DNA of 64,000 bases from Vermamoeba vermiformis (Eukaryota; Tubulinea; Echinamoebida): positions 372,001-436,000 of the forward strand of contig JBEWZL010000302.1 in NCBI GenBank assembly GCA_045837725.1. The letters are read 5' to 3'. Under the pieces are notes generated by a model. That model saw only the letters and a list, made by a program, of their open reading frames with translations, had not been told where the DNA came from and did no database searches. Below are positions 36,371 through 47,527 of this stretch, piece after piece. Position 1 is the stretch's first letter; every line of letters begins with the position of its first letter. The position numbers and the translations under genes are program-made.

Positions 36371-38854
36371 TCAGTGTATCAACAAAGGCTCTGCTTTCCA
36401 ATCTGCCCTCGCCATTGCACGGCGTCTCTTGACGAAAAATACAATAACACCAGCGGCAATGGATAGGCCAGTCAAACAGACCAGCACGATCAATATCACT
36501 TCTGCAACGGAAATATAAGTAAGATAGTCACAAGGAGTATAGTATACAAAAGGTCGGCTACACACTTGGAGGCGGGAATGAAGACTTGGATCCGTCTGGC
36601 GATCCGCTTTCTCCGTCAGCTTGTGGACCTTCAACAATATCCTCGCACACAGCCTCTATTCTCTAATAATGCAGAGTGTTAGGCAGATACACGACTAACC
36701 TATAGCTTAGCAGAAGTACCTCTTGCAGAGCTGCCAACAAGTGCAGCTCAATGTGCGAGCGTTGTGTTTCAGTGAACGAGTTCATCTGGTCACAGCTCAT
36801 CACACCCAATTGAATGTCAGTCAGTTGTTGTAGCTGGCTAGCTGTGAGTGACGGAATAACTTCGGGCCTGATTCCGATAATTCCCTCGAGACTCATCTCG
36901 CCCAAAGCTGTCGGTGTCAGCGCTGCGAGTTGTTCACCGCTGAATGCTGCAGTCAAGTCTCTGCTGAAGTTCCTCGCGTGATCTACGTTGAACGCTGCTA
37001 TGGCTGTCGGTGTTAATGTGCGCACTTGGTCCGCTCGAAAGCCTAACACTGCATAGCCGGGCAGTTGTGCGATAACCCCTGCTGTGAATTTCGGGGCTGG
37101 ATCTGTTTTCAGCAGAGCAATCTGGAGCCACGTGACGCTCTTTATATCAATGTTGTACCAGCTCACCATGAGAGGAACTCTACTAGGAACATTCTGCATG
37201 AACGCTGTGTGGAAAACAGTTATGACACTTTGACATTTTTGACACTTTTGACACTTCGACTTGTTTTACGTACCAAAACTTGTAGCCAACAGCTGCAACT
37301 CACTCCATCGATTAACAATATCTAATTGGTGCGTATTGATGACCAACACCATTTGTTCCGCTGTCATGCCGCCAAGACCCGCGGACAAATTGCCTAACTG
37401 TTCCACGGTGGTAGCCATGAGTGTTTCGTTGGACAAATATTGAAACGTGGTTTTGAAGCCGCTGAACTCTTGAGCATGTATATTTCTGATTTGTTGCGCT
37501 GACATTTGTTGCACGGCCTCTGGTCGGATCAGCTCGACGCAATCAACAGACATGGATGAGAATGCGTCAGGTGGGATATTCGCGAAGAATTGTGGCCCAA
37601 ATCCATTGCAAGTCGTGGCCATGTCAATGAGTGTCATGCAGTCTGGTGTCAGGCCTGCTCCTGCTGCCGAATCCATCGCTTCAATAAACTCCGGGGACAG
37701 TCCCATGCAGGCAAGACCTAGCGTTTGAAAGCGCGCAAAACAACTGGAATTAATTCCAGGTGCAGCAGAAGGTGGAAATAACGCTGTTTGTTGCGAGATA
37801 AAGCCCGCACACGCTGCTGGATTCATTGCTGAAAATTGATCGGCACGGATGTACTCTATTGTTGACGGAGATAGCGTGCCAATTTGAGTGGCGCTAAAAG
37901 CAGCGAATGTCGTGGACGCCATATTCGCCAGAAACAAGCCGTTGATGCCGGATCCAAAGTTTGCGGCGCATTCGGGAGTCAGACCAGGGGCAGCTGATGC
38001 GGGCATAGTAGTGATGTGTCGTGATTCAAAACCGATGCAAGAGGCTGGATTCACCGCTCTTAATTGCTCTGCACTGATGCTGCTGTAACTGACACCTGGA
38101 AAAAATGACAGTTGATTCGCGCTGAAAGCTCGGAAGACGTCCGGCCGGATGTGACTCAATCCGTCCGCGTTAACTAAATGAAGAGCACTCGCAGTGATAT
38201 TTGCAGCGCATTTAGGTGTCAATCCAGCGAATGACTCAGCCGGAATACTGTACATAAGTCCAGGCCAGAATATTCCGCAGATCTGAGGCGTGAATGCTGA
38301 CAATTGTTCCGCTGAAATTTGTGCAACGACTGCTCCCCTCACATTGTCCATACAGTCGGAAGTAAGCGCGCTGATGGTTGCTGTTGAGAGTTGACTAAAT
38401 TGACTAGCGTTAAATCCGCTGCATGCTGCGCCAGCCAAATTCTGCATTTGAGGGGCACTTAAGCCACTCATTGCAGCTGCTGGTATGGCTTCGAACTGAT
38501 TTTCATTGAATCCAGCAAAAGCCTACGAAAAATATTAATTTATTTCGTAGACTTTGATAAAAGATTTTAACTAATGTCGTCTAAGTGATATGATATTATG
38601 TGTAATATTATTTAAGGTATTATCAGATTATTTTCGCAACGGAGTCAGATCAAGATCCGGATTTGACGTTTCGAGGCAATCTTTACCTGAGCTGGAATAG
38701 AAGCAAGCTGGTCAGATGTAATACCTCCAAATTCATCAGGTGATATTGCACTCAACTCCGCTGCAGTCAATGTAGACCATGACACGCAGCTGATCGAGCT
38801 TAAACAACAAAAAAACAAGAATAGATTGAATAGACGACCTAGCATAGTGTTCAT
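36371..38854 (-). CDS. Type I membrane protein with about 25 short surface repeats
   Basis: Five exons, complement(join(36371..36501,36566..36662,36720..37204,37274..38522,38687..38854)), 709 aa. A signal peptide (LFNLFLFFCCLSSISCVS) is followed by about 25 imperfect units of 20-25 residues. Their core is aFsgf-x(2)-qi-x(3)-(s/t)P, for example AFAGFNENQFEAIPAAAMSG, QIGTLSPSTIEYIRADQF and QLSAFTPQICGIFWPG. A regular subset adds paired Cys. The C-terminal TM helix (VILIVLVCLTGLSIAAGVIVFF) is followed by a basic KRRR stop-transfer and a short tail ending EPLLIH. The repeats probably stack as a solenoid. An adhesion or recognition role is inferred from topology. The tail has no kinase or obvious docking motif. 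Confidence 0.88.
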
Positions 38855-39025
38855 ATATACATTTACAACATTGATTTTGTGACCTTGTTCCTAAAAGTGA
38901 TTTAGGAACAAAGAAACAAAGGGACACCGAAAAAGGCCCAACGAGATCTCGTCGGTTCCTAAAATTATGTTGTAGTATTGAATAACACAAGTGCTGCTAT
39001 TGTAAATATTTGTATATACTTAATT
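38855..39025. promoter_or_regulatory. 171-bp divergent promoter between two secreted-protein genes
   Basis: The surface-repeat gene starts at 38854 (minus) and the ISG12-like gene at 39026 (plus). Both products carry signal peptides, so co-expression is plausible but unproven. No distinct box was identified. Confidence 0.45.
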
Positions 39026-40098
39026 ATGCGAAAATCTTCAGTGTATCTCTTGGTGGGTTTGATACTGATCTTCGCATCCGAAAATTACGCAAGCAGAACA
39101 ACAGAAGAGATCGATTTTGCCTTAGAATATTTTCAAAATTACAATGGCGTTCAATGTGTAGTATTAAATGATACTCAAGCGACAGAAAGGTAATTTAATC
39201 GATTGAATAAAGAATTTAATCAAATTATTTCGTATTCGATTATTTAATCCGCTCAATACGCAAATTATTCTCTGTAATATCTGGATATTATTCTGATAAT
39301 ATTATTTCAGGAAACATTTGATTGATTTAATTAAAATCGCTGCATCTGGTGCTTTTCCTATTGTAGCGACTAAGACAGCCTTAGCAGGCCTAGGATTCAC
39401 ATCAGCAGGCATTATGAAAGGTATTTTATACGTTTATATTTAAAGTACCCTTACTGATACGCTTATTCTTCAGGATCGTTTGCCGCGGCATGGATGAGCA
39501 AATTAGCAATTGCTAGCGGAGGCGGTGTTGCGCAAGGCAGTAGTGTCGCTATATTACAATCACTAGGGGCTGCAGGTACGTGATCAGAGGTGCGCATAAA
39601 AGCTTATTCTAACAAAAAAAAAAATTGGATGTAGGTCTCGGAAGCATCGCAGCACCAATCGGCATTAGTGGAGCATTAATAGGCGTGGGATATTTATATA
39701 GAGACGAGATATTTTGCGACGAAGAGCTCTGGCAAGAACTTAAATCCTTTGAATTCAGTCGACTAGTCAATTTAATGCAAACACAAGTGTTGAAAGAAAC
39801 ATTCGAGGACGGCTTGAGATATATGAACAACAAGAAAAATCAATTATGGGAGAATGAATACGTGCAAAAATTCACCTCGGCGATATGTACTGGCGCTGAA
39901 AAAGTTGTGGATGTGACATCGGATCTGACTCAAAAAGCAGTTGAAGAGTTACCGCAGTTAAAACAAAAGATTAATACAGCAGCTGAATATGCTACTGACG
40001 CATATAAACAAGTGGCCGAGTCCGAAACTGTGAGCAACATCAGATCTAAAGTCCAACAATTCGCGAATTGGGGTCTGAATAATCTTAGATATCAGTAA
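39026..40098 (+). CDS. ISG12/IFI6-family membrane protein with signal peptide and long helical tail
   Basis: Four exons, join(39026..39189,39311..39420,39474..39575,39635..40098), 279 aa. A signal peptide (SVYLLVGLILIFASENYAS) precedes an Ala/Gly-rich ISG12 domain (about 65-140). It shows GLGFTSAGIMKG, SFAAAWMSKLAIASGGGVAQ, SSVAILQSLGAAGLG and GISGALIGVGYLYRDE, close to the animal IFI6/IFI27 consensus. The remaining about 130 residues form an amphipathic helical tail. Animal members sit in mitochondria, ER or nuclear envelope and affect apoptosis and immunity; protist roles are unknown. The gene is convergent with a peptidoglycan-peptidase gene and divergent from the surface-repeat gene. Confidence 0.88.
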
Positions 40099-40384
40099 AT
40101 TAATTAATTGTAAATATCATTAAAGAAAAACAAAATGTATCATAACATATGACGCCGTTAATTCTTTTCCGATGATCTGTGAAACAAATTTTAACCGGAT
40201 CCGAGGCAAATAATGACTCAGTTCTTCGACTCCTATTAACTATGGACACATATATCATAATATTAACATGCTGTTATACTTTGGAGGAGTTGTACCGCTA
40301 AGTCTCGTTGACATTTAACTTGACACGTGTCAACTAATATTTTTCACGTGTCACTTTTACTAGTCTACAGTACGGACCAATCAA

Positions 40385-41826
40385 CTAAGTGCGACAAGAT
40401 TTGCAGTCCTCGTTGATAGTGTTCACGTAAATAGGTGCCAAATGACCTGCCGCCTCACGACCCACGTACGTGACATTGCCTAAAAAGGAAATTAGAATTT
40501 ATCGTACACAATCAAAATTGTTTCTTCACTCACCGATAAAATTGTTAATATCACTATAGTAATAATTCCAATCTTTAAGGAATTGCGAGCTGTACGGGCA
40601 ATAAGACCAATGCCTAAAAATGGAAAAAGTTAGATCCGCATCCAAACCAAACTTCCGAATTACTGTATTATTATATTATGTTATTATATACATACCATCG
40701 CTCTTCGTTATAGCCTTGCGTTCTGCCAGCAGTGTAAGGCTGACAAAATCCAAATTTGTACGCGTTGTTTTTCAACCAGTCGTAAATGATCTTGCCCTTG
40801 CCGCTGTCAAAATCAGCGTTGTCCAATGAATACAAATCAAAATCAGTGCCTATAGTGTATATATAATATTAATAATATAACTCTGAGGATCAATGCTGAA
40901 AATGACAGATCACGAGATCTAGCGAAAAAAATTATTTAAAAAAAGTTATTTACCCCAATGATGTCTGCTAGTACCAGGCATAGAACTCCATTGAAGAATT
41001 GCACGGGCTCTATAATAGTAATATTTTAAATATGAATTTTAAAACGAGGTTAAATTTGAGCGGATTTCGAAAAAAGTTGTCGCTCTATTGAAATGAGCTA
41101 TTAGTACCTATTCAAGGGATCAGGAATGTTGCTATAAGGACCGTTCCATTTGTCAGTCCAAATCTTGGCTTGAGAATCAAAATTTCTCGTAGCAGAAACA
41201 AGAGGGAACGAGATCTGGTAATTAAAAAAGAATTCAGCATTATCTCTTTAATTAAATATCATAACAGTATGTACTTAATAAAATGATATTTAAATTATTA
41301 AAATATAATTATTTTGAGCAATTTGAAATTTTCTCGATCGAGTTTAATGGTTAGAAAATTCGTTCAACTTACGCCAGTTTCATTAGTAAATACATGATAC
41401 ATATTCTTAAGCATTGATGCGACTTCATTACGCAGTCTCATGCGATAGTTCGTTGCCATAAATTCGATCCATTGAAAATCATCGTTAACATTCGGATCGA
41501 ACTTACCCAGCAAATATCTGTCGGGACGAACATTGGCATATAAATCCCGTGACTAATAATACAATAGTATGTTAATATTCAAAGCATAATAAGCGATATA
41601 AAACTAATTTGAAAAATTGCAAATTCGATTTCCGATCTAATATCAAGAATTACATTAATTACAAGTGCATTTAATACATTGTTAAATATATATAATTAAT
41701 ACATAATTATTTGAATTTTTCTAAGGACAGATCCGTGAATAAAATATCGTGCGCAATACAAACCTGACTAGCCACTGAAATCACGAGCAAAGACAAGGCT
41801 GCGAATACAATAATAGCCTTGTTCAT
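40385..41826 (-). CDS. Secreted VanY/LAS-type D-Ala-D-Ala carboxypeptidase (M15B)
   Basis: Seven exons, complement(join(40385..40479,40534..40613,40696..40849,40954..41009,41108..41214,41373..41552,41764..41826)), 244 aa. Residues 1-21 are a clean signal peptide encoded by their own exon. Zn ligands lie in SRHHWGTDFD (SxHxxGxDxD; about H133 and D140) and in ERWHW (catalytic Glu and third His). YDWLKNNAYKFGFCQPY is the usual central segment. LAS peptidases cut bacterial peptidoglycan stems, so this is probably a digestive or defensive enzyme acting on bacteria. The origin is presumably bacterial, but six introns show long residence in the host genome. Confidence 0.93.
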
Positions 41827-42247
41827 AGTCATATAGTAATAATATCTTATATAATATAATAATACAAATCAGGGCCAGTGACTTGTGTTCGTGCCTCGGC
41901 CAGTTGAAAAAAATTGAACTTACTCGCATTCAACCTCAATAACAATAATAATTTTGTCACTACTTTAAGTAATATTACTTATATTAGTTGTACCTGCCAG
42001 TTTCTTATTGTGTAGATTCAGTGCTCGTTATCTGCCAGATCCAATCCGGTGCTATTTCCCATTAAAGGGGTAACTACTTCATGTCAGCTCCGTTCTATAC
42101 GATATATTGTTTATTATCAATCGTAGCGAGATTGCATTGTAAGGGGGTGGTATGAGCACAAAGAAAAATACGCAAGGAAATTTACGAGTGTATTTTTTTT
42201 ATAAAGCGTATTGGCTATTACGCGTATCTTGAATTTCATAAATAACA
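41827..42247. other. Divergent intergenic region (421 bp)
   Basis: Between the VanY-like gene (minus) and a small membrane-protein gene (plus). It is AT-rich with no further ORF or RNA gene recognised; it presumably contains both promoters. Confidence 0.4.
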
Positions 42248-42682
42248 ATGAAAGACCACAGAAGCTATCTAGTAACTATTGGAACCTTTGAAATGCTGTC
42301 TGGAGCATTTTTTCTAGTACATCCGGAATTGCTGTCGCACAGTGTCAACACGTATTCCTCCCAAGTATTTGGTTCAGCATTAGCTAGCCTTGGATTTGCT
42401 TTAATATACGACGCACTTATAGCAGGTATATACGAATAGTCTATCGAGTTGTTTCGGGGTATACACAATTTACTGATAATTTTCTTGCGAACAGATGTGC
42501 AATCCCAAGCAATAATTTTGGGTCATTTATTGTTCTACGGCTTCACTTTAGTACCTCGCATAGTACTTATGTTCTATGGAGACTACCGCTTCTTGCCGTC
42601 AATAGCCACGCACTGTCTTTTTTGTTTTCTGCTGATCACCGCGTTATACCGGATCAGGTCCAAGAAAATTATTCTTTATTGA
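42248..42682 (+). CDS. Small four-helix membrane protein, unknown family
   Basis: Two exons, join(42248..42425,42495..42682), 121 aa. Four hydrophobic segments are visible: YLVTIGTFEMLSGAFFLVH, VFGSALASLGFALIYDALI, AIILGHLLFYGFTLVPRIVL and IATHCLFCFLLITALY. The end is short and basic (RIRSKKIILY). There is no cleavable signal or recognised motif. The intron falls between helix pairs two and three. Confidence 0.75.
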
Positions 42683-43167
42683 TGTATTATATGCGAATGA
42701 CCTTGTAAATACTTGAATTGTAATTAAATCATTGCCACCTAGATCAAACTAATTGCTTGCTAACAAACGCTCCAGAAAAGTTGCAAATACCTACTCCGCC
42801 TTCTCGGGCCTAATACGTATATTAACTTTGGAATATAGCCAATTATTTTGGCAACTGAGTACATTCAGTCTGAATTAATGGGATTGCAACTTAAAGTTTT
42901 TCTGCAAGACCCCTTGTCGTTTCTCATGGAGAGTATAGTAGAGTAGTGTTTTTATTTTTATGCTTTAATAGTTACTGGCAGATATTTGTGTTTCAATATC
43001 TGGCTGCTCGGAGATTGATGCAAAGATCACGTGCACTTGTGTGCAAAATTGCTACGGGAACCTGTTGCCATTCGCTTTTGTCTTAACTACCACAGAGCAC
43101 AACCCACTTGCTTATAATAGTAGAGTCGACTTCCCTCACGACAAAATAATTTACGACGAATCCACTA
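42683..43167. other. Intergenic region (485 bp)
   Basis: Between two plus-strand genes, presumably the 3' UTR of one and the promoter of the next. I see no ORF of note, no tRNA-like fold and no repeat array. Confidence 0.4.
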
Positions 43168-43579
43168 ATGTTCCTCAAATTTCTTTTGATAAGCGCAATT
43201 TTCAGTAAGTAAATAGTATTAATATTTTGCGTAATTTATTAAATAATATCCTATAATAGCAACTCTCGTATTTGCGGACGAAAGCGATACTGGATGCGGT
43301 GCCTCTCGTGAAGCCATATTGTGCGTGTTCAAGCGCTGCGAACCAGTCAACAATAGCACGTGCCACTGCTACGTGCCCATGTTCGAGTGCTTGTCCAAAG
43401 CGCGATGCAGTTCTAAGGGTAACTTGTGGAACTCGCAACTGGATGCGTGCTTGGCCCAGTGCGAACCTATTCAGCATTGTGGTATTGAATTTGCACTCAA
43501 TACTAACTCTGCAAATAGTAAATATCATTTATTGTCATTTGCAGCGATGTTTCTTGTAATGCTAGTGTTGATTCATTAA
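43168..43579 (+). CDS. Small secreted Cys-rich protein, probably GPI-anchored
   Basis: Two exons, join(43168..43204,43260..43579), 118 aa. The signal peptide is split by the intron (MFLKFLLISAIF, then TTLVFA). The mature part has ten Cys (GCGAS, ILCVFKRCE, TCHCYVPMFEC, RCSS, DACLAQCE, HCGIEF), enough for five disulfides. A C-terminal hydrophobic tail (LLSFAAMFLVMLVLIH) after NTNSANSK fits a GPI signal. The family is not recognised. It is likely an outer-surface or vacuolar protein. Confidence 0.8.
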
Positions 43580-43801
43580 TACGACAAAAAATCAATTGTG
43601 TATTAATACTGTAATTTCTAGCTGTTGCTTCCTTAATAAATGAAATGAAATCAAAGATAATTAATATTTTGAGTATAGTCAGCAGCTGTCGTGCTGGATC
43701 CGTTGCGGTTAAAGCGAAAATTTCCGGTTTTGATTCAGTTTTGCTTAATTATTGATTGATTGTGTTAATATATCGGTAATATATTTATTCACTCTTATTA
43801 A

Positions 43802-46800
43802 TTAGTAATTAACCTTCTCGTCGGCCTTGAAATCAACGTCTTTCGGTGTGTTATTGACGTAGCGCGGCACGTTAATCACGGACTCCATCAACTCTTCGTT
43901 CGAGTACATCGGTCTGTCAAACTCCATCCAGCCATCCCTGATATAAACAATCAGCGCAATATACTTTGATATACTTCTAAGCTCGGATCAGCGCGAGATT
44001 GACACGTGTCAGATCTACGAGAGTATCTTACCAAGAGAATTCAGGCTTCCAAGGGCAGACCGAGCGAAGGAACTTGAAGTACGGATAGACCTCGCCAGTC
44101 TTCGGATGAATGCGCGTGTAGTGCAGCACGGTAGTGTTGTGGATCTTCTCCTTCGGATCGTCGCTCTTGGTCAGCTGATGGAACTTGATCTGACTCAATC
44201 GCTCTAAGCGCACTCTGAAGGCCCACATAACTGCAGTCACATCGGTATATTAGACCAGCTCTATATTCCAACACAATAGAGGTCATGGACGTACCTTCAC
44301 CGTGACACACAATAATCACGCGTTGATTGCTGCACTCGCGACGCAAAGTATTCAGCGTGTGGTCGATGCGCACGCATACATTGGCTAACTGAAGACAAAA
44401 ATAAATTGCGTTAGGACACTCGGGCTAAGTTGGCTGGTTCACTGCTGCTAACTTACGCTTTCACCAGAAGGAGGGGCCCAAAAGAAACTACAGTTAATAG
44501 TAAGTATTAGTGTATCATATGTAAGTAATATTAAAGTAATAATAGACTCAAAAATATAATATAATAAAAAACATCGGACAAAAAAAGTTTTGGGCAAATC
44601 TTTGGGGCGACATTAATAGCAAAAAAATAGTGCAGCGACGCGTGTATAGTAAAGGACAATAAGGCAAAAAGCAAATGGTTCCACTCGGAATCGAACCGAG
44701 GACCTACTGCGTGTTAAGCAGATGTGATAACCAACTACACCATGGAACCTTGTTGATGGGCTGTGGCGAATCGAAATTGAGTCGGCCGCAAAAACGAGGC
44801 CACGGACGCTGTCACGACGCGCTTCCACAACGAGAGCGCTTCTGCGAGCTTATCTTCAATACCTCAATGAGCAGTATTTGGTCGCTGCAGTGTCGTGCTC
44901 AAAAATGTAACTATTGAGACGTGTCTCCATAGGCCTCTCGTTGAGGCAAGGAAGCTGTTATAATCACAACGTGTTCATATAAACGATGTCGTAGTTGCAA
45001 GCTCGGTTTCCTAGCTTAGCTTGGTCATAAATGAAAATAAGGTAAAATGATTCAAGTGCTGGTCCTGAGCACGTACTGCAGCAAATTGCAGTTCCGCGCA
45101 TCGGATTAGAACTGCGTCGCAACTCCTGCAGTACTACCAATTTCATTAAGAGGTAAAAAGTGCAATCGTTCGATGCACGCGCGTTGTGGTACGTATCGCC
45201 TGCAAGTTAACTCTTGCAATCTGCACTTTCAGTATGATAACACGTATCCAACAAGCGAAATAGAAAGAGAACGCGAATTGGTCGCGTGTTGTTTCAAATC
45301 GCCAAAAAATAAAAAAATATTTCACCCAAAAAAATCGGCTGGTCCAAACTTTCAAACAAGCTAAAAAATAGCGCAGCGAGGCATGTATAGTAAAGTACAA
45401 TAAGGCAAAAAGCAAATGGTTCCACTCGGAATCGAACCGAGGACCTACTGCGTGTTAAGCAGATGTGATAACCAACTACACCATGGAACCTTGTTGATGC
45501 GCTGTGGCGGATCGAAACCGAGTCGGCCGCAAAAACGAGGCCAGGAGCGGTGTCTCGCGGTTCAGCGTTGCTTTTACTCACTGAGGGTCTCAGAGCTAAC
45601 GGTATCGATCATTTGCCACCTGGCAACCTCAAACGGTCATACCTGGGTCCTAGAAAAGCAAACGCGAAGTCCGTCGGGGTGCAAAGCAAACGAAATTTTG
45701 TCTTTTCAGCACTCGAGGCAAAAAAAAAACCATCTCTCGGTGGGTTGGCATGTGCATAAGCAAAAAAAGAAAGAGGCCGCACCCGGAATTGAACCGGGAT
45801 CCTCGGAATCAAAATCCGATATAATAGCCATTATACTATGCAGCCCTTGTTGGAGGCGGCGTTAGCACTCTTTTTGGTGCCGTCGCTTTCGCTACAGCAC
45901 TGTACAGCGACTCACGTATTACTGTAATGGCACAGGCTGCACCCCGACCAATAATTAATCATTTACTCATTAATTTTCGCAGCACACAACGGAGTATTAC
46001 TTATGTCGCGCAAAAAATAAAGGGGGACAAAGTGCCGAAGGCAACGCAATAAAGATCCAACAGAGGGAACAAAAAGCAAAAAATTGGTGGGGCGCTGCCC
46101 GGAATCGAACCGGGGCCTCTTGCACCCTAAGCAAGAATTTTACCACTTAACTACAGCGCCTTTGGTTGATTGTGCCGCAGGGGTCGCGCGAGCGTCGTCA
46201 AAAAAAGGCCATAGCCACCGCTTAGCAACACGAAGACCTCGAAGCCCAACGGCTCCAAGCTGCACTCACTAATTTCGTTTCATGAAAATATTCAAACACG
46301 AACCCCAAAAATACTTTTCCTTCCTCTTTGCGTAATAATAATAGCTATCAAATAAGACTTACGCGTCGCGCTTTCGTCTCGCCATTTCTTCGGCAAATTT
46401 GGTTTGTTTGTCGACGGCGGATGTGTTGTCCATCAAACCCTTGTCTCGCTCGCGAAGTACGATTTCAGTATACCACTGAGCATTAGGCAGTTGCAACAAA
46501 GACGCGGTCTCCATGGCTCTGACGTATTCAGAGGTATAATAGCGATCAAAGGTCTCGCCAATATTAGCGCGGATCCACTCGCCAGTAACCTCAATAAAAA
46601 AGTTAGGACACGAGCGATCTTATAACCATAATTTTTGCAATATTATTTTGTGTCATAATAGCGCATTAAAAAAGAAGAGTGAAGTAAAGGTAAGGATCGG
46701 GTTTTAAATTTTGGAAATTTCAAATAGTAAATTGGTAATTATCTATTTATGCCTTACCTTGGCTTGAGCAATGCCCTTATCGGTCAGACGGTAAGTGCTC

Positions 46801-47527
46801 GAGTGTTTTGCTTTGAATTCCGGCGTGTAAGCACTCAGGTCACCACGCTCAGATCGAGACACAGCTTCGTTGCCTTCAGATTGGCCGTGACGCACTAACA
46901 CGAGTTCAAAAGGCCATTGACCTATGGTATATTAGCATGTTAAAGCTTTACACCGAAATTGAAATTTAAGGACGGAGCAAGCGGCATCCGGAAAACGAAT
47001 AAAAAATTAGCGAGAATTCTAATTAATGATCATCTGCTCTAATTTATTGTTTTTGAGCATATTCGAGGTAATATTAAGTAGCCAGTGAAATTGAAAATAA
47101 ACTTACCGAACTCGAGATGTGTCTTTGGAGCGATTCTAATCAAGTCACTAATGCGCAATTTTCTATTTTCTTTAATAGAATCTAATTCTGCGCGAGTGAC
47201 GATCAATTTCATCTTGGCTTTCTTAGTCTCAGGCAAATTTTCAACTTTTTCATCGCCAGTTTGTGGACGGTCCTTGGAGTGTTCTACAGGCGGGGAAGGA
47301 GGGTGTAATGATTTTTCTGGCTCCATTTCGAGGTGTATATTATAATATCGGGGTTTGTGTTGTTTTTTGGGCTTGCGTGTTGAAAATAAACGAAAAAATA
47401 AAAAATTATTCGCGTTATTTGCTGCAACAGATTGGCAACGGCTAGTAGGCCCGATGAATATTTTTTTCGTCAATGTGCGAATGTTGTTCATGTTTGGTAC
47501 TGGTATTATTGTTTTATGAAAGAGCAA
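43802..47527 (-). CDS. Histidine-phosphatase (PGAM-like) protein with a 1.87-kb tRNA-bearing intron
   Basis: Seven exons, complement(join(43802..43937,44032..44230,44295..44388,44457..44487,46363..46589,46758..46921,47107..47527)), 423 aa. The RHG motif (ELVLVRHGQSEGN) carries the phospho-acceptor His. YYTSEYVRAMETASLL supplies the conserved Arg, and VIIVCHGE the second catalytic His. Family members are phosphatases or mutases on small molecules or proteins; the substrate is unknown. The intron between RRKRDA and FFWAPPSGES (about 44488-46362) is some 30 times the local norm and contains four tRNA genes. The 5' end is uncertain: ATGs at 47527, 47491 and 47326 are possible. The longest form has a basic Ser/Arg N terminus that could be a mitochondrial presequence. 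Confidence 0.85.
44622..44803. repeat. Segmental duplication around tRNA-Val, copy 1
   Basis: About 180 bp, highly similar to 45363-45544. It includes the whole tRNA-Val gene, its downstream T-run and about 50 bp on each side (shared GTCGGCCGCAAAAACGAGGC). A handful of single-base differences lie outside the tRNA. Confidence 0.85.
44676..44749 (-). tRNA. tRNA-Val (AAC), copy 1
   Basis: 74-nt cloverleaf. Acceptor stem GGTTCCA/TGGAACC with discriminator A, anticodon loop TTAACAC (AAC) and T-loop GGTTCGATTCC. No intron. A T-rich Pol III terminator (CTTTTTGCC on the minus strand) follows. Lies in the sense orientation within the PGAM-like gene's intron. Confidence 0.95.
45363..45544. repeat. Segmental duplication around tRNA-Val, copy 2
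   Basis: Second copy of the 44622-44803 unit, about 740 bp away in the same orientation. Similarity fades on both sides just outside the tRNA flanks. Confidence 0.85.
45417..45490 (-). tRNA. tRNA-Val (AAC), copy 2
   Basis: Same sequence as the tRNA at 44676-44749, including all stems and the AAC anticodon, followed by the same T-run. The cloverleaf appears intact. Confidence 0.95.
45773..45846 (-). tRNA. tRNA-Gln (TTG)
   Basis: Acceptor stem GGGCTGC/GCGGCCT (two G-U pairs), anticodon stem TCGGA/TCCGA around loop TTTTGAT (TTG), and T-loop GGTTCAATTCC. A downstream T-run (CTTTCTTTTTTTG) terminates Pol III. The G1-U72 pair is typical of some eukaryotic tRNA-Gln. Confidence 0.92.
46090..46160 (-). 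tRNA. tRNA-Pro (AGG)
   Basis: 71-nt cloverleaf. Acceptor GGCGCTG/CAGCGCC with discriminator C, anticodon stem CTTGC/GCAAG around loop TTAGGGT (AGG with G37), and T-loop GGTTCGATTCC. A six-T terminator lies just downstream. Confidence 0.95.

Noticed and set aside
45040-45170. Stem-loop-like segment between the two tRNA-Val genes considered as a further RNA gene
   Set aside because: No cloverleaf, A/B boxes or match to a known small RNA could be made by eye.
44613-45865. Several open frames crossing the tRNA genes on both strands
   Set aside because: They read through tRNA sequence; the shared peptide stretch simply reflects the duplicated tRNA-Val unit.
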